Notes: generated by a model from the sequence alone, not told the origin. A stretch of 64,000 nt of DNA from Gottschalkia purinilytica (GCF_001190785.1 NZ_LGSS01000011.1:1-64000), one strand, 5' to 3'. Shown: positions 1 through 8,818, counted from the first letter of the stretch. Numbers and translations are program-made.

Positions 1-47
1 ATGAATATCAAATCGCAGTAGCTGAATATTTAGCAGGACAGAACTAG
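1..47 (+). CDS. C-terminal end of an unidentified phage protein (partial)
   Basis: An open frame enters from the left edge and stops at the TAG at 45-47, leaving about 14 residues (EYQIAVAEYLAGQN). It lies directly upstream of the terminator and holin of a prophage lysis module, so it is probably the last gene of the structural/tail region. Too little remains to name a family. Confidence 0.4.
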   Translation, partial: EYQIAVAEYLAGQN

Positions 48-68
48 ACCAAAGAGGGTCTTTTTTTA
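46..68 (+). terminator. Intrinsic terminator before the holin gene
   Basis: AGACC (46-50) and GGTCT (57-61) form a short stem around AAAGAG, followed by a run of T. The stem overlaps the stop codon of the preceding partial gene. The same arrangement (hairpin, then the sequence ATTTCAAAAAA, then a GAGGTG ribosome site) recurs before the second holin at 5589-5638. Confidence 0.6.
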
Positions 69-92
69 TTTCAAAAAATAGTGAGGTGTGAG

Positions 93-500
93 ATGGAAAA
101 AAATATAATCAATACTGTAATAGCGGGAGCAGGAACGTTCTTGACATGGCTATTTGGTACATGGGATTTAGCTTTACAAGTGCTTATAGTCTTTATAGTT
201 CTGGATTATACAACAGGGCTGTTAAGGGCAGGATTTAATAAACAATTAAGTTCTAACATAGGATTCAAAGGTTTAGCCAAGAAAGCAGTTATATTTGCAG
301 TTTTAATAGTTGCAGTTAGTTTAGATAAGCTACTAGAGAGTGATGCATGGATATTCAGAACTCTAGTGGCTTATTTTTATATAGCCAATGAAGGAATAAG
401 CATTATAGAAAATTGTGCTGTACTAGGATTACCAGTTCCAGAAAAACTTAAAGACATACTTTTGCAACTAAAAGAAGGTAATAAAAAAGAGATAAAATAA
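93..500 (+). CDS. Phage holin (Bacteriophage_holin_4 / TcdE-like family)
   Basis: A 135-residue integral membrane protein that would form the inner-membrane lesion letting the endolysin reach the wall. It has three hydrophobic segments (roughly residues 10-30, 30-50 and 65-85) and the family pattern of a short hydrophobic hairpin, a conserved LDYTTGLLRA-type stretch and a charged Lys/Glu-rich C-terminus. The frame is open from a GTG at 81, but that codon lies inside the GAGGTG ribosome site, so ATG 93 is the better start. The amidase gene follows 13 nt downstream, giving a standard holin-endolysin pair at the end of a prophage late operon. Confidence 0.85.
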   Translation: MEKNIINTVIAGAGTFLTWLFGTWDLALQVLIVFIVLDYTTGLLRAGFNKQLSSNIGFKGLAKKAVIFAVLIVAVSLDKLLESDAWIFRTLVAYFYIANEGISIIENCAVLGLPVPEKLKDILLQLKEGNKKEIK

Positions 501-513
501 GGAGTGTGTTAAT

Positions 514-1068
514 ATGAAATTAGTAGTAATTGACCCGGGGCATGGTGGAACAGATAGCGGAGCCACCGGAAATGGATTAAAAGAAAAAGATGTAGCTTTA
601 ACAATAGCTTTAAAAACGGACTGGTATTTAAATCATTATTATAAAGTAAAAACAATAGTTACGAGATATACAGATAAATATGTAAGTTTAGGAGATAGAA
701 GTAAATTATCTAACTCTAACAATGCCGATTTATTCTTTTCTGTACATTGCAACGCCTTTGATGGTAATGCTTACGGTTATGAGGATTATACCTATACTAG
801 TGTTGGTCAAACGACCAAGAATATAAGAGAGACTTTCCATAACAAAGTTACAGAGGTCTTAAATAAATATGGAATCAGAAACAGAGGTATGAAAACAAAA
901 AACTTAGCAGTTTTGAGAGAGACTAGAGCAAGTGCAATATTAGTAGAAACATTATTTATAGATAATGTAGGTGATTCTAACCTATTAAAGAATAGTAATT
1001 ATATAGAAGATATAAGCAAATGTTATGCTGATGGAATAGCATTAGCTTTAAAACTGGAGAAGAAATAA
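514..1068 (+). CDS. Phage endolysin, N-acetylmuramoyl-L-alanine amidase (Amidase_3)
   Basis: A zinc-dependent amidase that cuts the MurNAc-L-Ala bond of peptidoglycan at phage release. The single 184-residue domain begins with the DPGHGG motif (His10 as zinc ligand). Glu24 and the SVHCNAF histidine (about residue 78) are the next expected ligands, and a late ILVETLF segment supplies the catalytic Glu. There is no signal peptide and no wall-binding domain, so export relies on the holin just upstream. The GGAGTG ribosome site precedes ATG 514. A strong terminator closes the module. Confidence 0.9.
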   Translation: MKLVVIDPGHGGTDSGATGNGLKEKDVALTIALKTDWYLNHYYKVKTIVTRYTDKYVSLGDRSKLSNSNNADLFFSVHCNAFDGNAYGYEDYTYTSVGQTTKNIRETFHNKVTEVLNKYGIRNRGMKTKNLAVLRETRASAILVETLFIDNVGDSNLLKNSNYIEDISKCYADGIALALKLEKK

Positions 1069-1088
1069 AATATATTTATTGGACATTA

Positions 1089-1118
1089 GACTAGGGAATT
1101 AATCCCTAGTCTTTTTTT
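1089..1118 (+). terminator. Intrinsic terminator of the lysis module (CTAGGG type)
   Basis: A GACTAGGGA / TCCCTAGTC stem is followed by a T run, 20 nt after the amidase stop. Nearly the same hairpin occurs at 6911-6936 and 9171-9200, each time downstream of an intact or decayed endolysin end. Confidence 0.9.
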
Positions 1119-1335
1119 ATTTCTTACTATATTTTTTAATTAACAAATCAAGAAGTATTGTAGAGTTTAGAGGAGAAAGATAAATGTTGTAGAAATATGT
1201 ATTTATACTATGGTTATTCGAGAATGTGACTAATATGAATTTGTATATATGTAAATGCTGTATAGAAGGCTCTTAATTGAGTGAAATTAAGTATAATTCA
1301 AGTCGACTAGATCAAAAAGTAAGGTGATGAGAAAT

Positions 1336-2376
1336 TTGAGTATTAAGATTGAGTTGTTTTTAGAATTACCGTATATTATAAAATTAAAAGAAGATAAAGA
1401 CTATATTTTTTCGTTTAACTTTGATGACTTTGAAATATATAATTTAAAAATTATACATAACAATTATTCGGGTGATGAAATATATAATGAAAAAAATCCG
1501 GAAAATTCAAGTAGCCATTTGCAGATTGAAGCAGTCTATAAGCACTGTAATTACAAAAATTATGACATTGAGTTTAAAGAATATACACTTTTTAATAACA
1601 AAGATGATTTAGATGGAATTAAAGTTAAAGAAGAATACATAGTAAAATTACCAAAAACAGAACAAATTAAAGTTTTTAATGCTGTTAATATAAGATTAAA
1701 TCAAATACTTAACTTTTTAAATGAGAAATCAAATATGTTTTGGATTAAACCTATTCCAATTAATCCTATAAGCGAGTGTATAGGAAATGGAATTGAATTT
1801 AATTTCTATTCACCAGAATGTGATTTATCATCAAATTTTAAAGAAACCATACGATATAATGATCATTATATGACAGATATTAAATTCAAGAAAGTGACTG
1901 AAGTAAATGACGAATTTTTCAATAGTTTTAATGTTACCAATGAAATAAATAAAAAATATGTGATATATCTTAATAAGGCGAGAATTGCATTATTTGAAGC
2001 AGATTATGAGGATTTCATTATATATTGTAGTATAAGCGTTGAGGCTTTTATTAGGCAATATATATGTGAATTAGCACCTGAAGATGATATTATCTATAAT
2101 AGACTCTCTAATTTAAATTATGATTATTTAGATCAATATTATAATATATTATTAAAATATTTAAAAGGAAAGAGTCTAAAAGAACTAGAACCAAAATCCT
2201 ATACATTCTTAAAAAGAATGTATTCACTCAGAAATGCAATTATGCATAGAGGTCATATAGATAATAAAACTCTAGCAAAATCTGGATTAAGTCATTTAGA
2301 AAAGATTAATTTTGAGGAGTGCAAAAAGATATTAGATCATGTGGAAAAAAGTTTTATATTAATAAAAGAACTGTAG
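1336..2376 (+). CDS. HEPN-domain protein, possible RNase / phage-defence cargo
   Basis: A protein of about 346 residues with no named full-length family that I recognise. The C-terminal ~120 residues are helical and contain a conserved-looking CSISVEAFIRQYI helix. They end in the R-x4-H motif SLRNAIMHRG (R303/H308, counted from the GTG at 1324), the catalytic signature of HEPN ribonucleases such as ApeA-like proteins. The N-terminal ~200 residues are rich in beta-type and charged stretches, as in ApeA-type sensors. The frame opens at GTG 1324/ATG 1327, but AAGGTGA (1321-1327) sits 8 nt before TTG 1336, which I prefer as start. Its place just after the lysis module suggests lysogenic cargo; a defence role is inference. 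Confidence 0.6.
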   Translation: MSIKIELFLELPYIIKLKEDKDYIFSFNFDDFEIYNLKIIHNNYSGDEIYNEKNPENSSSHLQIEAVYKHCNYKNYDIEFKEYTLFNNKDDLDGIKVKEEYIVKLPKTEQIKVFNAVNIRLNQILNFLNEKSNMFWIKPIPINPISECIGNGIEFNFYSPECDLSSNFKETIRYNDHYMTDIKFKKVTEVNDEFFNSFNVTNEINKKYVIYLNKARIALFEADYEDFIIYCSISVEAFIRQYICELAPEDDIIYNRLSNLNYDYLDQYYNILLKYLKGKSLKELEPKSYTFLKRMYSLRNAIMHRGHIDNKTLAKSGLSHLEKINFEECKKILDHVEKSFILIKEL

Positions 2377-2614
2377 CGCAGATAAATAATTTATTAAATA
2401 CTTTTTAAAAACCGACCTCATATTTTGCGTTTTAAGGGCGTTGTTTTTGCTTTTAATATAATAGGTATACTAAGTAATATCAATTCATGGAGTATCAAAG
2501 AGCGATTATTCACTCCTTTTTTATTATGTAAAATATGGTAAAATAGATGTAAGAATATTGATATATTAAGAAGCTTTTTTATAGAACAACTAAATATAAA
2601 GGAGATTTAATTTA

Positions 2615-2794
2615 ATGAAACAAAATAAGTTATTTCGTTTGATGGAATGGATAGGTTTTATTATGGGGCTATTTACTCTTAGTATAGGTAATCGCTATTT
2701 TGATTTTTATGTTAACTTAATGGTTATTTCATTAGGGGGATTGATTACTTTTTCAGGTTATTTTTTAAGGAAAAGGTTAGAAAAGGATGACTAA
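2615..2794 (+). CDS. Small membrane protein, 59 aa, unknown function
   Basis: ATG 2615 is preceded by AAAGGAG at 2598-2604 and opens a 59-residue frame (MKQNKLFRLMEWIGFIMGLF...) ending at TAA 2792-2794. It has two hydrophobic segments (about residues 11-25 and 33-52) and a basic tail (RKRLEKDD), so it is probably a two-pass membrane protein. It stands alone between the HEPN gene and the oppositely oriented lipoprotein gene, within the prophage cargo region. I do not recognise a family. Confidence 0.55.
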   Translation: MKQNKLFRLMEWIGFIMGLFTLSIGNRYFDFYVNLMVISLGGLITFSGYFLRKRLEKDD

Positions 2795-2832
2795 AGGTAG
2801 AGGGCTCATATAATAAGACTATAGTTATATAT

Positions 2833-2866
2833 AAAGCTACTACATTTCTGTAGTAGCTTTATTTGT
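2833..2866 (-). terminator. Bidirectional terminator between the small membrane gene and the lipoprotein
   Basis: A 12-bp perfect stem (AAAGCTACTACA at 2833-2844 with its complement at 2849-2860) around a 4-nt loop. It is flanked by T-rich sequence on the + side and A-rich on the other, so it can serve both converging genes. Confidence 0.8.
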
Positions 2867-2867
2867 T

Positions 2868-3665
2868 TTATTGAACATCAAATACAAATGGTTGAAAATC
2901 AAGATCATAGTTTTCAGAACTTCCTTCAAAATATAACTTTAATGGTTGATCTTTGTCTGCTTTTTCAAATAATACTATTCCTTCCTCGGTTATGCCTGGC
3001 ATTATTTCTGATTCAATTTCCTTATATTTTGCATCGAAGTTGTCTTTTTCTTTAATTTGAGTAGAACCTTGAGTTGCTTTCGCATTAAATGAATAGAAGT
3101 TTATTTTATCTTTAGTATTATTTGTTACAGTAACATGAATTCTTGTTTCATTTTCTGCGAATTCTACTTTATTTACTTTTAATACATATCCATGTTGGTT
3201 TTGTTCTTGATTAACTTCTTTTGTTTTAACTGCAGGGGCAAAAGCAGTAGCATAGTCAGATTTATCTATATTATTAGCCATTATAACAGGAGCAGTTATT
3301 GTTGCACCCATCATATTTTCACCTTCTTGTGCTCCCTTTACAACTCCTTTTATATGTACTATGTCTCCTTCTTTAATATCTAGATCCCCTTCGATTCCTA
3401 CTAGAGTATTATAATTGTCATTATCATAGGCATAACATTGTATATAAGTCCCATCATCATCTTTTTCAGGTTCAAATAGTATCTTTGCATAGAAATCCAC
3501 TTCATAATCTTTATATTTATCTGGAGAAGAATACATTTTAGAAAACTCTTGCTGAGTTTTAATTTGTCCCTTTGATTCAATTTTACCTCCAGATTCCTTA
3601 GCGTTAGAGCATCCTATAGTGAAAATCAAAAACATAGATATAAGAATTGCAATTATTTTTTTCAT
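2868..3665 (-). CDS. Lipoprotein with OB-fold-like middle and DUF4352-like C-terminus
   Basis: A 265-residue exported lipoprotein. Its signal peptide ends in the lipobox FTIGC (Cys about residue 19), so it would be anchored on the outer face of the membrane. The middle region (about 45-130) has the GDIVHIKGVVKG pattern of a small OB-like fold. The C-terminal ~100 residues (ETRIHVTVTNNTKDKINFYSF...) resemble the immunoglobulin-like DUF4352 domain of Gram-positive lipoproteins. The frame extends 14 codons upstream, but AAAGGAGG lies 7 nt before ATG 3665, which fixes the start. Its ligand is unknown. Position inside the att boundary suggests lysogenic conversion cargo. Confidence 0.75.
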   Translation of the reverse strand: MKKIIAILISMFLIFTIGCSNAKESGGKIESKGQIKTQQEFSKMYSSPDKYKDYEVDFYAKILFEPEKDDDGTYIQCYAYDNDNYNTLVGIEGDLDIKEGDIVHIKGVVKGAQEGENMMGATITAPVIMANNIDKSDYATAFAPAVKTKEVNQEQNQHGYVLKVNKVEFAENETRIHVTVTNNTKDKINFYSFNAKATQGSTQIKEKDNFDAKYKEIESEIMPGITEEGIVLFEKADKDQPLKLYFEGSSENYDLDFQPFVFDVQ

Positions 3666-3890
3666 AAAGAAACCTCCTTTTATTTTTAGTAAATAAGTCC
3701 TAGACATTATATCATTATGTGTATAAAAAGGCTGTCGAAGAAAGGAGAAAATATTTTTTTAAAATTGAATTTATAAGTTTTGTATAGATGTTTAAGAAGA
3801 AAAAATAAATGCTTACTTTTTTATTTGTACAACTTTATATAAATATGTTAAATTAGGTATATAGAAAATATTAGCAAGGGAGGTATTATT

Positions 3891-4226
3891 GTGAAAAAAA
3901 CAGTATTTACACTGGGACTAATAGGCGGAATAATAGCTATAATGATTTCTCTAGGCATGTTTATTTGGGGTGGAATACAACCTTCTAATTATGAATTTGG
4001 AAGACAAATAATGACAAGTGGAGCAATTTCTATTATATTTTCTGTTATGGGATTGGTATCTTCTATATTAGCAGAAAAAAACAACAAGTTATTTGGAATA
4101 TTGCTAATACTTAGTGCAATTGGTGGATTGTTTACAACGCTATTCTTTTATGTAATACCAGCAATTTTATTTATTATAGCTGGAATATTAGCTCTTATTC
4201 CAGAAAAAAATAAGAATACTATATAG
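3891..4226 (+). CDS. DUF4064-like small membrane protein
   Basis: A 111-residue integral membrane protein with four hydrophobic segments (about 8-28, 45-62, 68-82 and 85-104) and Gly-rich turns, matching the layout of DUF4064 proteins common in Firmicutes. Start is GTG 3891, 9 nt after a GGGAGG ribosome site. The neighbouring excisionase-like gene starts 15 nt after its stop, so the two may be cotranscribed. No catalytic motif is visible, and its role is unknown. Confidence 0.6.
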   Translation: MKKTVFTLGLIGGIIAIMISLGMFIWGGIQPSNYEFGRQIMTSGAISIIFSVMGLVSSILAEKNNKLFGILLILSAIGGLFTTLFFYVIPAILFIIAGILALIPEKNKNTI

Positions 4227-4241
4227 GGATATGGTGAGTGT

Positions 4242-4568
4242 ATGGATTTAACTAAAGTTATCAGTGAAGCGGTAGAGAATGCTATCGTTCAAGAATTAGG
4301 AAGATTCAATGATAATATGTTGAATATAGCTAAAGCATTTGAAAAAGCTAATTATGAGTTAGAGGTCTATACAGTAAAAGAAGTAGCTTCAATCCTTAAA
4401 GTGAATACAAATAAAATATATGAATTAATAGATAAAGGATTACTCAAGGGACTAAAACTCGGAAACATGAAAGTAATAAGAGCAGATTTGATTGATTTTC
4501 TAAAGAAGTACAGTGGTATGGATTTAAGTGATCTTGATAATATAAAAGAGTTGAAATCAAATATATAG
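4242..4568 (+). CDS. Excisionase-family helix-turn-helix DNA-binding protein
   Basis: A 108-residue protein with an N-terminal helical region (1-40) and a MerR/Xis-type winged helix at about 42-92. The latter reads VYTVKEVASILKVNTNKIYELI, then a basic wing LKGLKLGNMKVIRADLIDFL. This is the HTH_17 'excisionase family' pattern. It is the last gene before the tRNA-Arg fragment taken as attR, which fits a recombination directionality factor or a regulator of the prophage end. The matching integrase is not in the window and should lie at the other end of the element. Start ATG 4242 follows a weak GGTGAG site. Confidence 0.75.
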   Translation: MDLTKVISEAVENAIVQELGRFNDNMLNIAKAFEKANYELEVYTVKEVASILKVNTNKIYELIDKGLLKGLKLGNMKVIRADLIDFLKKYSGMDLSDLDNIKELKSNI

Positions 4569-4573
4569 TTGGG

Positions 4574-4620
4574 GACAAAATGGGGACAATTTGTTTTTTA
4601 GTGTCCCTATTTTGTCTTTA
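4574..4620 (+). terminator. Long-stem terminator after the excisionase-like gene
   Basis: A 15-bp stem (GACAAAATGGGGACA at 4574-4588 with TGTCCCTATTTTGTC at 4602-4616, one wobble pair) is followed by a short T run. The left arm contains a direct repeat of GGGGACA (4571-4577 and 4582-4588), which could also be an arm-type recombinase site next to att. Confidence 0.6.
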
Positions 4621-4699
4621 TTGATCCAAATGTCAAATCTATAAAATGTGATGTTTGCAATAGTTACACGAAATTAACATAAGTCTCAAAATAAGATTT

Positions 4700-4750
4700 C
4701 GCTGACTTCGAATCAGTTTGTCGGGGGTTCGAATCCCTCAGGGCGTGCCA
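4700..4750 (+). repeat. 3' fragment of tRNA-Arg(TCG): probable prophage attachment site (attR)
   Basis: The stretch reads as the 3' part of a tRNA: anticodon arm GCTGA-CTTCGAA-TCAGT (anticodon TCG, Arg), a short variable loop, T arm GGGGG-TTCGAAT-CCCTC, the 3' acceptor strand AGGGCGT, a discriminator G and encoded CCA. Sequence upstream of the anticodon arm cannot supply the D arm or the 5' acceptor strand (expected to begin ACGCCCT), so this is not a working tRNA. Integrases that use tRNA genes leave exactly such a 3' copy at the far end of the element. The intact tRNA-Arg should therefore lie to the left, beyond the window. Confidence 0.8.
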
Positions 4751-5588
4751 AGTATAACTTTAAACTTTTGAAAATATCAGAATTAATATTATAAAAATCT
4801 AAATAATAAAAATATATGAAACTCGTGCAGTAGTTGTGCAATAGAAAAAACAATCAATAATCGCTAATGATATTATTTAATATTATTAGTAAATAAATGA
4901 TTTATTTTTTCTGTGTCAACTACTTTTTTTGTTTTCCATAACATGAGTATATATTTATAGTTAAGTTAATATCACCATTACTTAAAAGTGATTTTCTGGT
5001 ATTACAAGTAAAACATACTATTACTTTTCTAGCACTTTCTAACTTTGATACAATTCTATAAATCATATTACTATCCTTCGTTTCAATTTTTACTTTTTCA
5101 TAAAAAATATTATTAATTTCAGTATGTTAAGTATAAGATATTAAATCACAATGCTTTATTAAAATGGATGTTTATTTTTTCTCCATTCTTTAGAATTGAT
5201 TTAGGATAATATCGGTGTAAAACTTTGAATTATACATCTTAATCGAGTAATTCTTTATTTTTAATGAAGTAAAAAAATAAAACAATGATAAGATCATATG
5301 CAGTAAAAGTGAAGATATAATTAAAATAAAAAATATATATGATATACTAAATTTAAAGTTAAACAAACTTACATGAAGAGAGATAATGTAATGCAGAAAA
5401 AAGCAGTAGTAGTTTCTGTAGTAATAGAAGCTTGATGCGCAGGAAATATGCAAATATTGATATACAAGACATTTTGGAGATTAATTTGACTAATATATTA
5501 AAATAAAAAACATATCAGTAATTTCTGCGTGATTGATTACGTAAAAGAGATAAGTGGCTATATAAAAATCTATTAACTAAGATTTAAT
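4751..5588. other. Post-att stretch without an intact gene
   Basis: About 840 bp of AT-rich DNA outside the first attachment site. On the minus strand, 4920-5126 is open for about 67 codons and reads like coding sequence (from ATG 5066: MIYRIVSKLESARKVIVCFT...), but I see no convincing ribosome site and the frame runs into a stop upstream. It is probably a gene remnant with two CxxC-like cysteines. The rest, up to the terminator at 5589, shows short frames only. No RNA gene or operator is recognisable. Confidence 0.4.
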
Positions 5589-5615
5589 AAAAGGACCTAT
5601 ATGGTCCTTTTTATA
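5589..5615 (+). terminator. Terminator before the second holin gene
   Basis: AAAAGGACC / GGTCCTTTT stem around TATAT, followed by TTAT. It occupies the same place relative to the holin as the hairpin at 46-68 does in the first lysis module. Confidence 0.75.
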
Positions 5616-5637
5616 TTTCAAAAAAACGAGGTGTAAT

Positions 5638-5841
5638 ATGGAACAAGAAATTATAAAAGTAGCTCTAAGTCAAGGATTATGGGCAGTATTATTTGTAGTT
5701 ATGTTATTTTATGTGTTAAGAGAAAATAGCAAAAGAGAAACGAATTACCAAGATATAATAAAAGAATTATCTGAGAAATTCAACATAGTTGAAGATGTAA
5801 AAGAGGATGTTAGAGAAATAAAGAAAAAGATTTTTCATTAG
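5638..5841 (+). CDS. BhlA/UviB-like holin
   Basis: A 67-residue protein with one N-terminal membrane segment (about residues 8-27, SQGLWAVLFVVMLFYVL) and a charged, coiled tail rich in Lys and Glu. This is the size and design of the BhlA/UviB bacteriocin-associated holins of Firmicutes. GAGGTG precedes ATG 5638 by 5 nt. It is followed by an endolysin gene 160 nt downstream. It lies outside the attR fragment and so belongs to a different, probably older, prophage remnant than the first holin. Confidence 0.8.
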   Translation: MEQEIIKVALSQGLWAVLFVVMLFYVLRENSKRETNYQDIIKELSEKFNIVEDVKEDVREIKKKIFH

Positions 5842-5860
5842 AATAGTAAAAATTATTTGA

Positions 5861-5897
5861 AAACACTTTATATATATTAGAAGTGTTTTTTATTTTT
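5861..5897 (+). terminator. Terminator after the second holin
   Basis: AAACACTT (5861-5868) pairs with AAGTGTTT (5881-5888), followed by a T run. It separates the holin from the endolysin. The endolysin could be reached by read-through or by its own promoter. Confidence 0.6.
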
Positions 5898-5917
5898 TGA
5901 GAGGGGGTGGTTTCATT

Positions 5918-5980
5918 GTGAAGTATGGAAAAACAATTATGTGTAAATTAAAACTAAGAAACAAAAAAATATTAGAATAA
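5918..5980 (+). CDS. Possible 20-residue phage peptide
   Basis: GTG 5918 lies a few nt after a very strong purine-rich site (GAGAGGGGG, 5900-5908) and opens MKYGKTIMCKLKLRNKKILE, which stops at 5978-5980. The peptide is strongly basic and matches nothing I know. The ribosome site is the main reason to list it. It may be only a leader or a decayed frame before the endolysin. Confidence 0.25.
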   Translation: MKYGKTIMCKLKLRNKKILE

Positions 5981-6001
5981 AATAATCTAGGAGGTAATTA
6001 T

Positions 6002-6847
6002 ATGAATTATGTAGTAGATCACATTCCAAATTCTAAGTCTAAAAGACCAGGAACGAAATTAAATTCTCAGTATTTAACTATTCATAGTACAGGAAATCCA
6101 GATTCTACAGCTAGGAATGAAAGAGGTTGGCTTACTAATCCTTCAAATACTAACTCAGTAAGCTGGCATATAGTAGTTGATGAAAAAGAGGTCATAGAAG
6201 CTATACCACTAAACGAAATATCTCATCACGCAGGAAGTTCAGAAGGTAATAACACAAGTATAGGCATTGAAATGTGTGAAAGTGGCAATAGAGAAGCAGT
6301 AATTCAAAATACAGTTAAATTAGTTGCTAAGTTATTGAAAGAAAGAGGATGGGGAGTAGATAGACTAAGAAGACATTACGATTGGATAGGTAAGAACTGC
6401 CCTAGAATTTTGAATTATAATAACTGGGAAGGTTGGACAAGGTTTAAAAATTTAGTACAAGCAGAGCTAGGAGGTAATAACATGGTCACACTTAGGAAAG
6501 GCGATAGTGGAGATTTAGTTTATAAGCTACAAGCAGATTTATTAGCCATAGGATATACAGAAGTAGGAAAACCAGATGGTATCTTTGGCACTAATACTGA
6601 AAATGCAGTAAAGAGATTTCAAAGAGATTATGGATTAAGCTCGGATGGAATTGCAGGAAAAAATACTTTAAATAAAATACAGGAGGTTTTAAAGTCTATG
6701 AGTGAACATTGGGGAGCAGCAATAAAAAGAGAGCTAGAATCACATGGAGTGGTTATATCTGAGGAAAGATATGATGATAACATCACAAGGGCAGAAAGTA
6801 TGGTTTTAGCATTACAAGTCATTAAAGCTATAAAAGGGATAAAGTAA
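6002..6847 (+). CDS. Endolysin: Amidase_2 domain plus peptidoglycan-binding domain
   Basis: A 281-residue modular lysin. Residues 1-155 form a T7-lysozyme-type N-acetylmuramoyl-L-alanine amidase: zinc ligands His28 (TIHSTG) and, near residues 124-132, the RRHYDW histidine and KNCPR cysteine, with GIEMCE in between. Residues about 160-222 form a PG_binding_1 domain ([18 protein letters not shown] ... [18 protein letters not shown]). The last ~45 residues ([22 protein letters not shown]) are an extra helical module seen in clostridial lysins. AGGAGG precedes ATG 6002. It pairs with the BhlA-like holin as a lysis cassette. Confidence 0.92.
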   Translation: MNYVVDHIPNSKSKRPGTKLNSQYLTIHSTGNPDSTARNERGWLTNPSNTNSVSWHIVVDEKEVIEAIPLNEISHHAGSSEGNNTSIGIEMCESGNREAVIQNTVKLVAKLLKERGWGVDRLRRHYDWIGKNCPRILNYNNWEGWTRFKNLVQAELGGNNMVTLRKGDSGDLVYKLQADLLAIGYTEVGKPDGIFGTNTENAVKRFQRDYGLSSDGIAGKNTLNKIQEVLKSMSEHWGAAIKRELESHGVVISEERYDDNITRAESMVLALQVIKAIKGIK

Positions 6848-6910
6848 CATGTTAGATTCTATAATATAAAATTAGCAATAATATTTGTAATAGAGCTAAA
6901 AAAAATTTTA

Positions 6911-6936
6911 GACTAGGGAAATCCCTAGTCTTTTTC
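6911..6936 (+). terminator. Terminator after the second endolysin (CTAGGG type)
   Basis: GACTAGGGA / TCCCTAGTC stem and a T run, almost identical to the hairpin at 1089-1118 that follows the first endolysin. Confidence 0.9.
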
Positions 6937-7729
6937 TGTTTTTTGAAAATGTAAACCACTCTTACTTTAAGTTTTAAAATGGATTTAATTATATATAAGC
7001 ATGTCAGATTATGTCGTATGAATGATAAAGTAAAGAGTTATAGATTAGTAGGATGAATATTACAGAATGAATTAAATACAAATATAAAATTTAATCATAC
7101 ACTATAACAGTTGAGGTAAGACGTATCATAAATAAAGAAGTTTTCATTTAAAGAGTAATCCACACTTTTAATATTTAACATTATACAAAACTTACAACCA
7201 ATAAACCATGAATAATAATATATATATTTTGAACTAGTTTGCTGTATCCTACATATGCTCTTAGATTGATGTTAGATTATTTTAGGATTAATATAACTAA
7301 ATATATTACATTTTGTTAATAGTTAAAATGAGAAGTACTGTAATATTACTAAAAATGAGTGAATTATTATGAAGCAGTTAAGTTAAACATTGAATGAGTT
7401 AAAACCAATGATTTGATTTGATAGCTTTCTTTAGAGAATTTATATATATCTTACTTTATTAACATGTTAATGATATCATTTAGAATCATAGTTTCATGTT
7501 ACGATACTATATCAAAATTAAATATGATTATAAAATTAAAACTCTAGCTATAATGTCTAGCAATTAATCAAGCATTTAAGTAAATTGTAGTATAATGAAA
7601 ACTAAGGGCAATATAATAACACATAGTTTTATATTACAACATTCATTGGTAGGATCATTCAGAGAACATCGGTAATACCTATAATTATGCACAATTTAAA
7701 TTACTTATTGAATAAACATAGGAGGCAGT
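6937..7729. other. Gene-free AT-rich stretch
   Basis: About 790 bp of very AT-rich DNA with only short frames on both strands, stops in every frame and no RNA gene, repeat or clear operator. It separates the second endolysin from the decayed restriction-type gene and looks like degraded phage sequence. Confidence 0.5.
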
Positions 7730-8818
7730 ATGAGAGAATCATTTATTAAAATTTTTAAGTAATTACTTAGATGAAAAAATAAGATATTTAAAGAAAATGA
7801 ACTAGCGATATCTATTCGTAAAGAAGTTGTTAATAGTATATATGAAAATACGTTAATTGATGAAAAAGAATACAAAGTTTTTGGATCTCCAGGACAAGGA
7901 CAGTGGGCTGAAATACCATGAATTGCTATATTTGATAGAGAAATAACTGACAGTGCTATGAAGGGTTATTATATAGTATATTTATTCATAAGTGATATGA
8001 GTGGCTTATATTTATCGCTAAATCAAGTATATACTTATTTTAAAGAGAATTATAAATCAACAATAGCTAGAGAAAAAATTGAATATGTGGCACTTAAATA
8101 TAGAAGAATTATAAAATCAAAATTAGAAGGATTTAATTGTATACAGATTGACTTAAAATCAAAAAAGGATTTGGCTCTTGGATATGAAAAAGGACATATT
8201 TGTGGAAAGTTCTATGATGCAAATAGTCTACCATCTAAGAAAGAAATGATAAACGATTTAAGGAATTTAATAGGTGTATATAGAGAATTAAAAGGTAATT
8301 TAAGCTATGGAACAAGTTATGAACAACTACTAAATGAAATAATACTTATAGAAGATAATACAATAGATAGTGCAGAAGAAGAGTTTCAATTTATTACATA
8401 TGAGAAAAAACCAAATATATATATAGTTGATATGCCAAAAGATATTTCTGGAAAAGAAAAAAGTAATATATTAAGATGGGATAGAGATCCTCAGGTTGCT
8501 GCAAATGCTTTATACTCTGCCCAAAATTTATGTGAAGTAGATAGCTCACATAAGTATTTTATATCAAAGAGAACAAATAAATATTATTCGGAAGCACATC
8601 ATTTAATTCCAATAAAGTTTCAATTTAAATTTAAATATAGCCTTGATGTAGAATCAAATGTTATTTCTCTTTGTTCAGTATGTCATAAGAAGTTACATTA
8701 TGGAAGGATTGAAGATATTGAAGATGAATTAAAAGTCTTATATAAGAATAGAAAAGATAGATTAAGTAAGTGTAAAATAGATATTTCATTTGATGAACTT
8801 ATAGAGTGTTATAAATAG
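7730..8818 (+). pseudogene. Decayed MrcB_N (DUF3578)-HNH endonuclease
   Basis: ATG 7730 follows AGGAGG and opens a frame that breaks within 11 codons. Two frameshifts (around 7760 and 7790) and an in-frame TGA at 7919-7921 (where the family has Trp, in SPGQGQWAEIPW) interrupt it. Across the breaks the protein reads as an MrcB N-terminal domain (modified-DNA reader of McrBC-like systems; GYYIVYLF, GLYLSLNQVYTYF). It continues as an intact 286-codon frame from 7958 and ends in an HNH nuclease: EAHHLIPI, then N, then CSVCHKKLH. It was therefore a modification-dependent restriction-type nuclease, now probably inactive unless the 3' part is made from an internal start. Confidence 0.8.

Noticed and set aside
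4700-4750. A complete tRNA-Arg gene
   Set aside because: The 5' acceptor strand and D arm cannot be formed from the upstream sequence; only the 3' part is present.
5190-5453. Minus-strand 87-residue hydrophobic frame
   Set aside because: Low-complexity AT-rich sequence with no ribosome site and no family resemblance.
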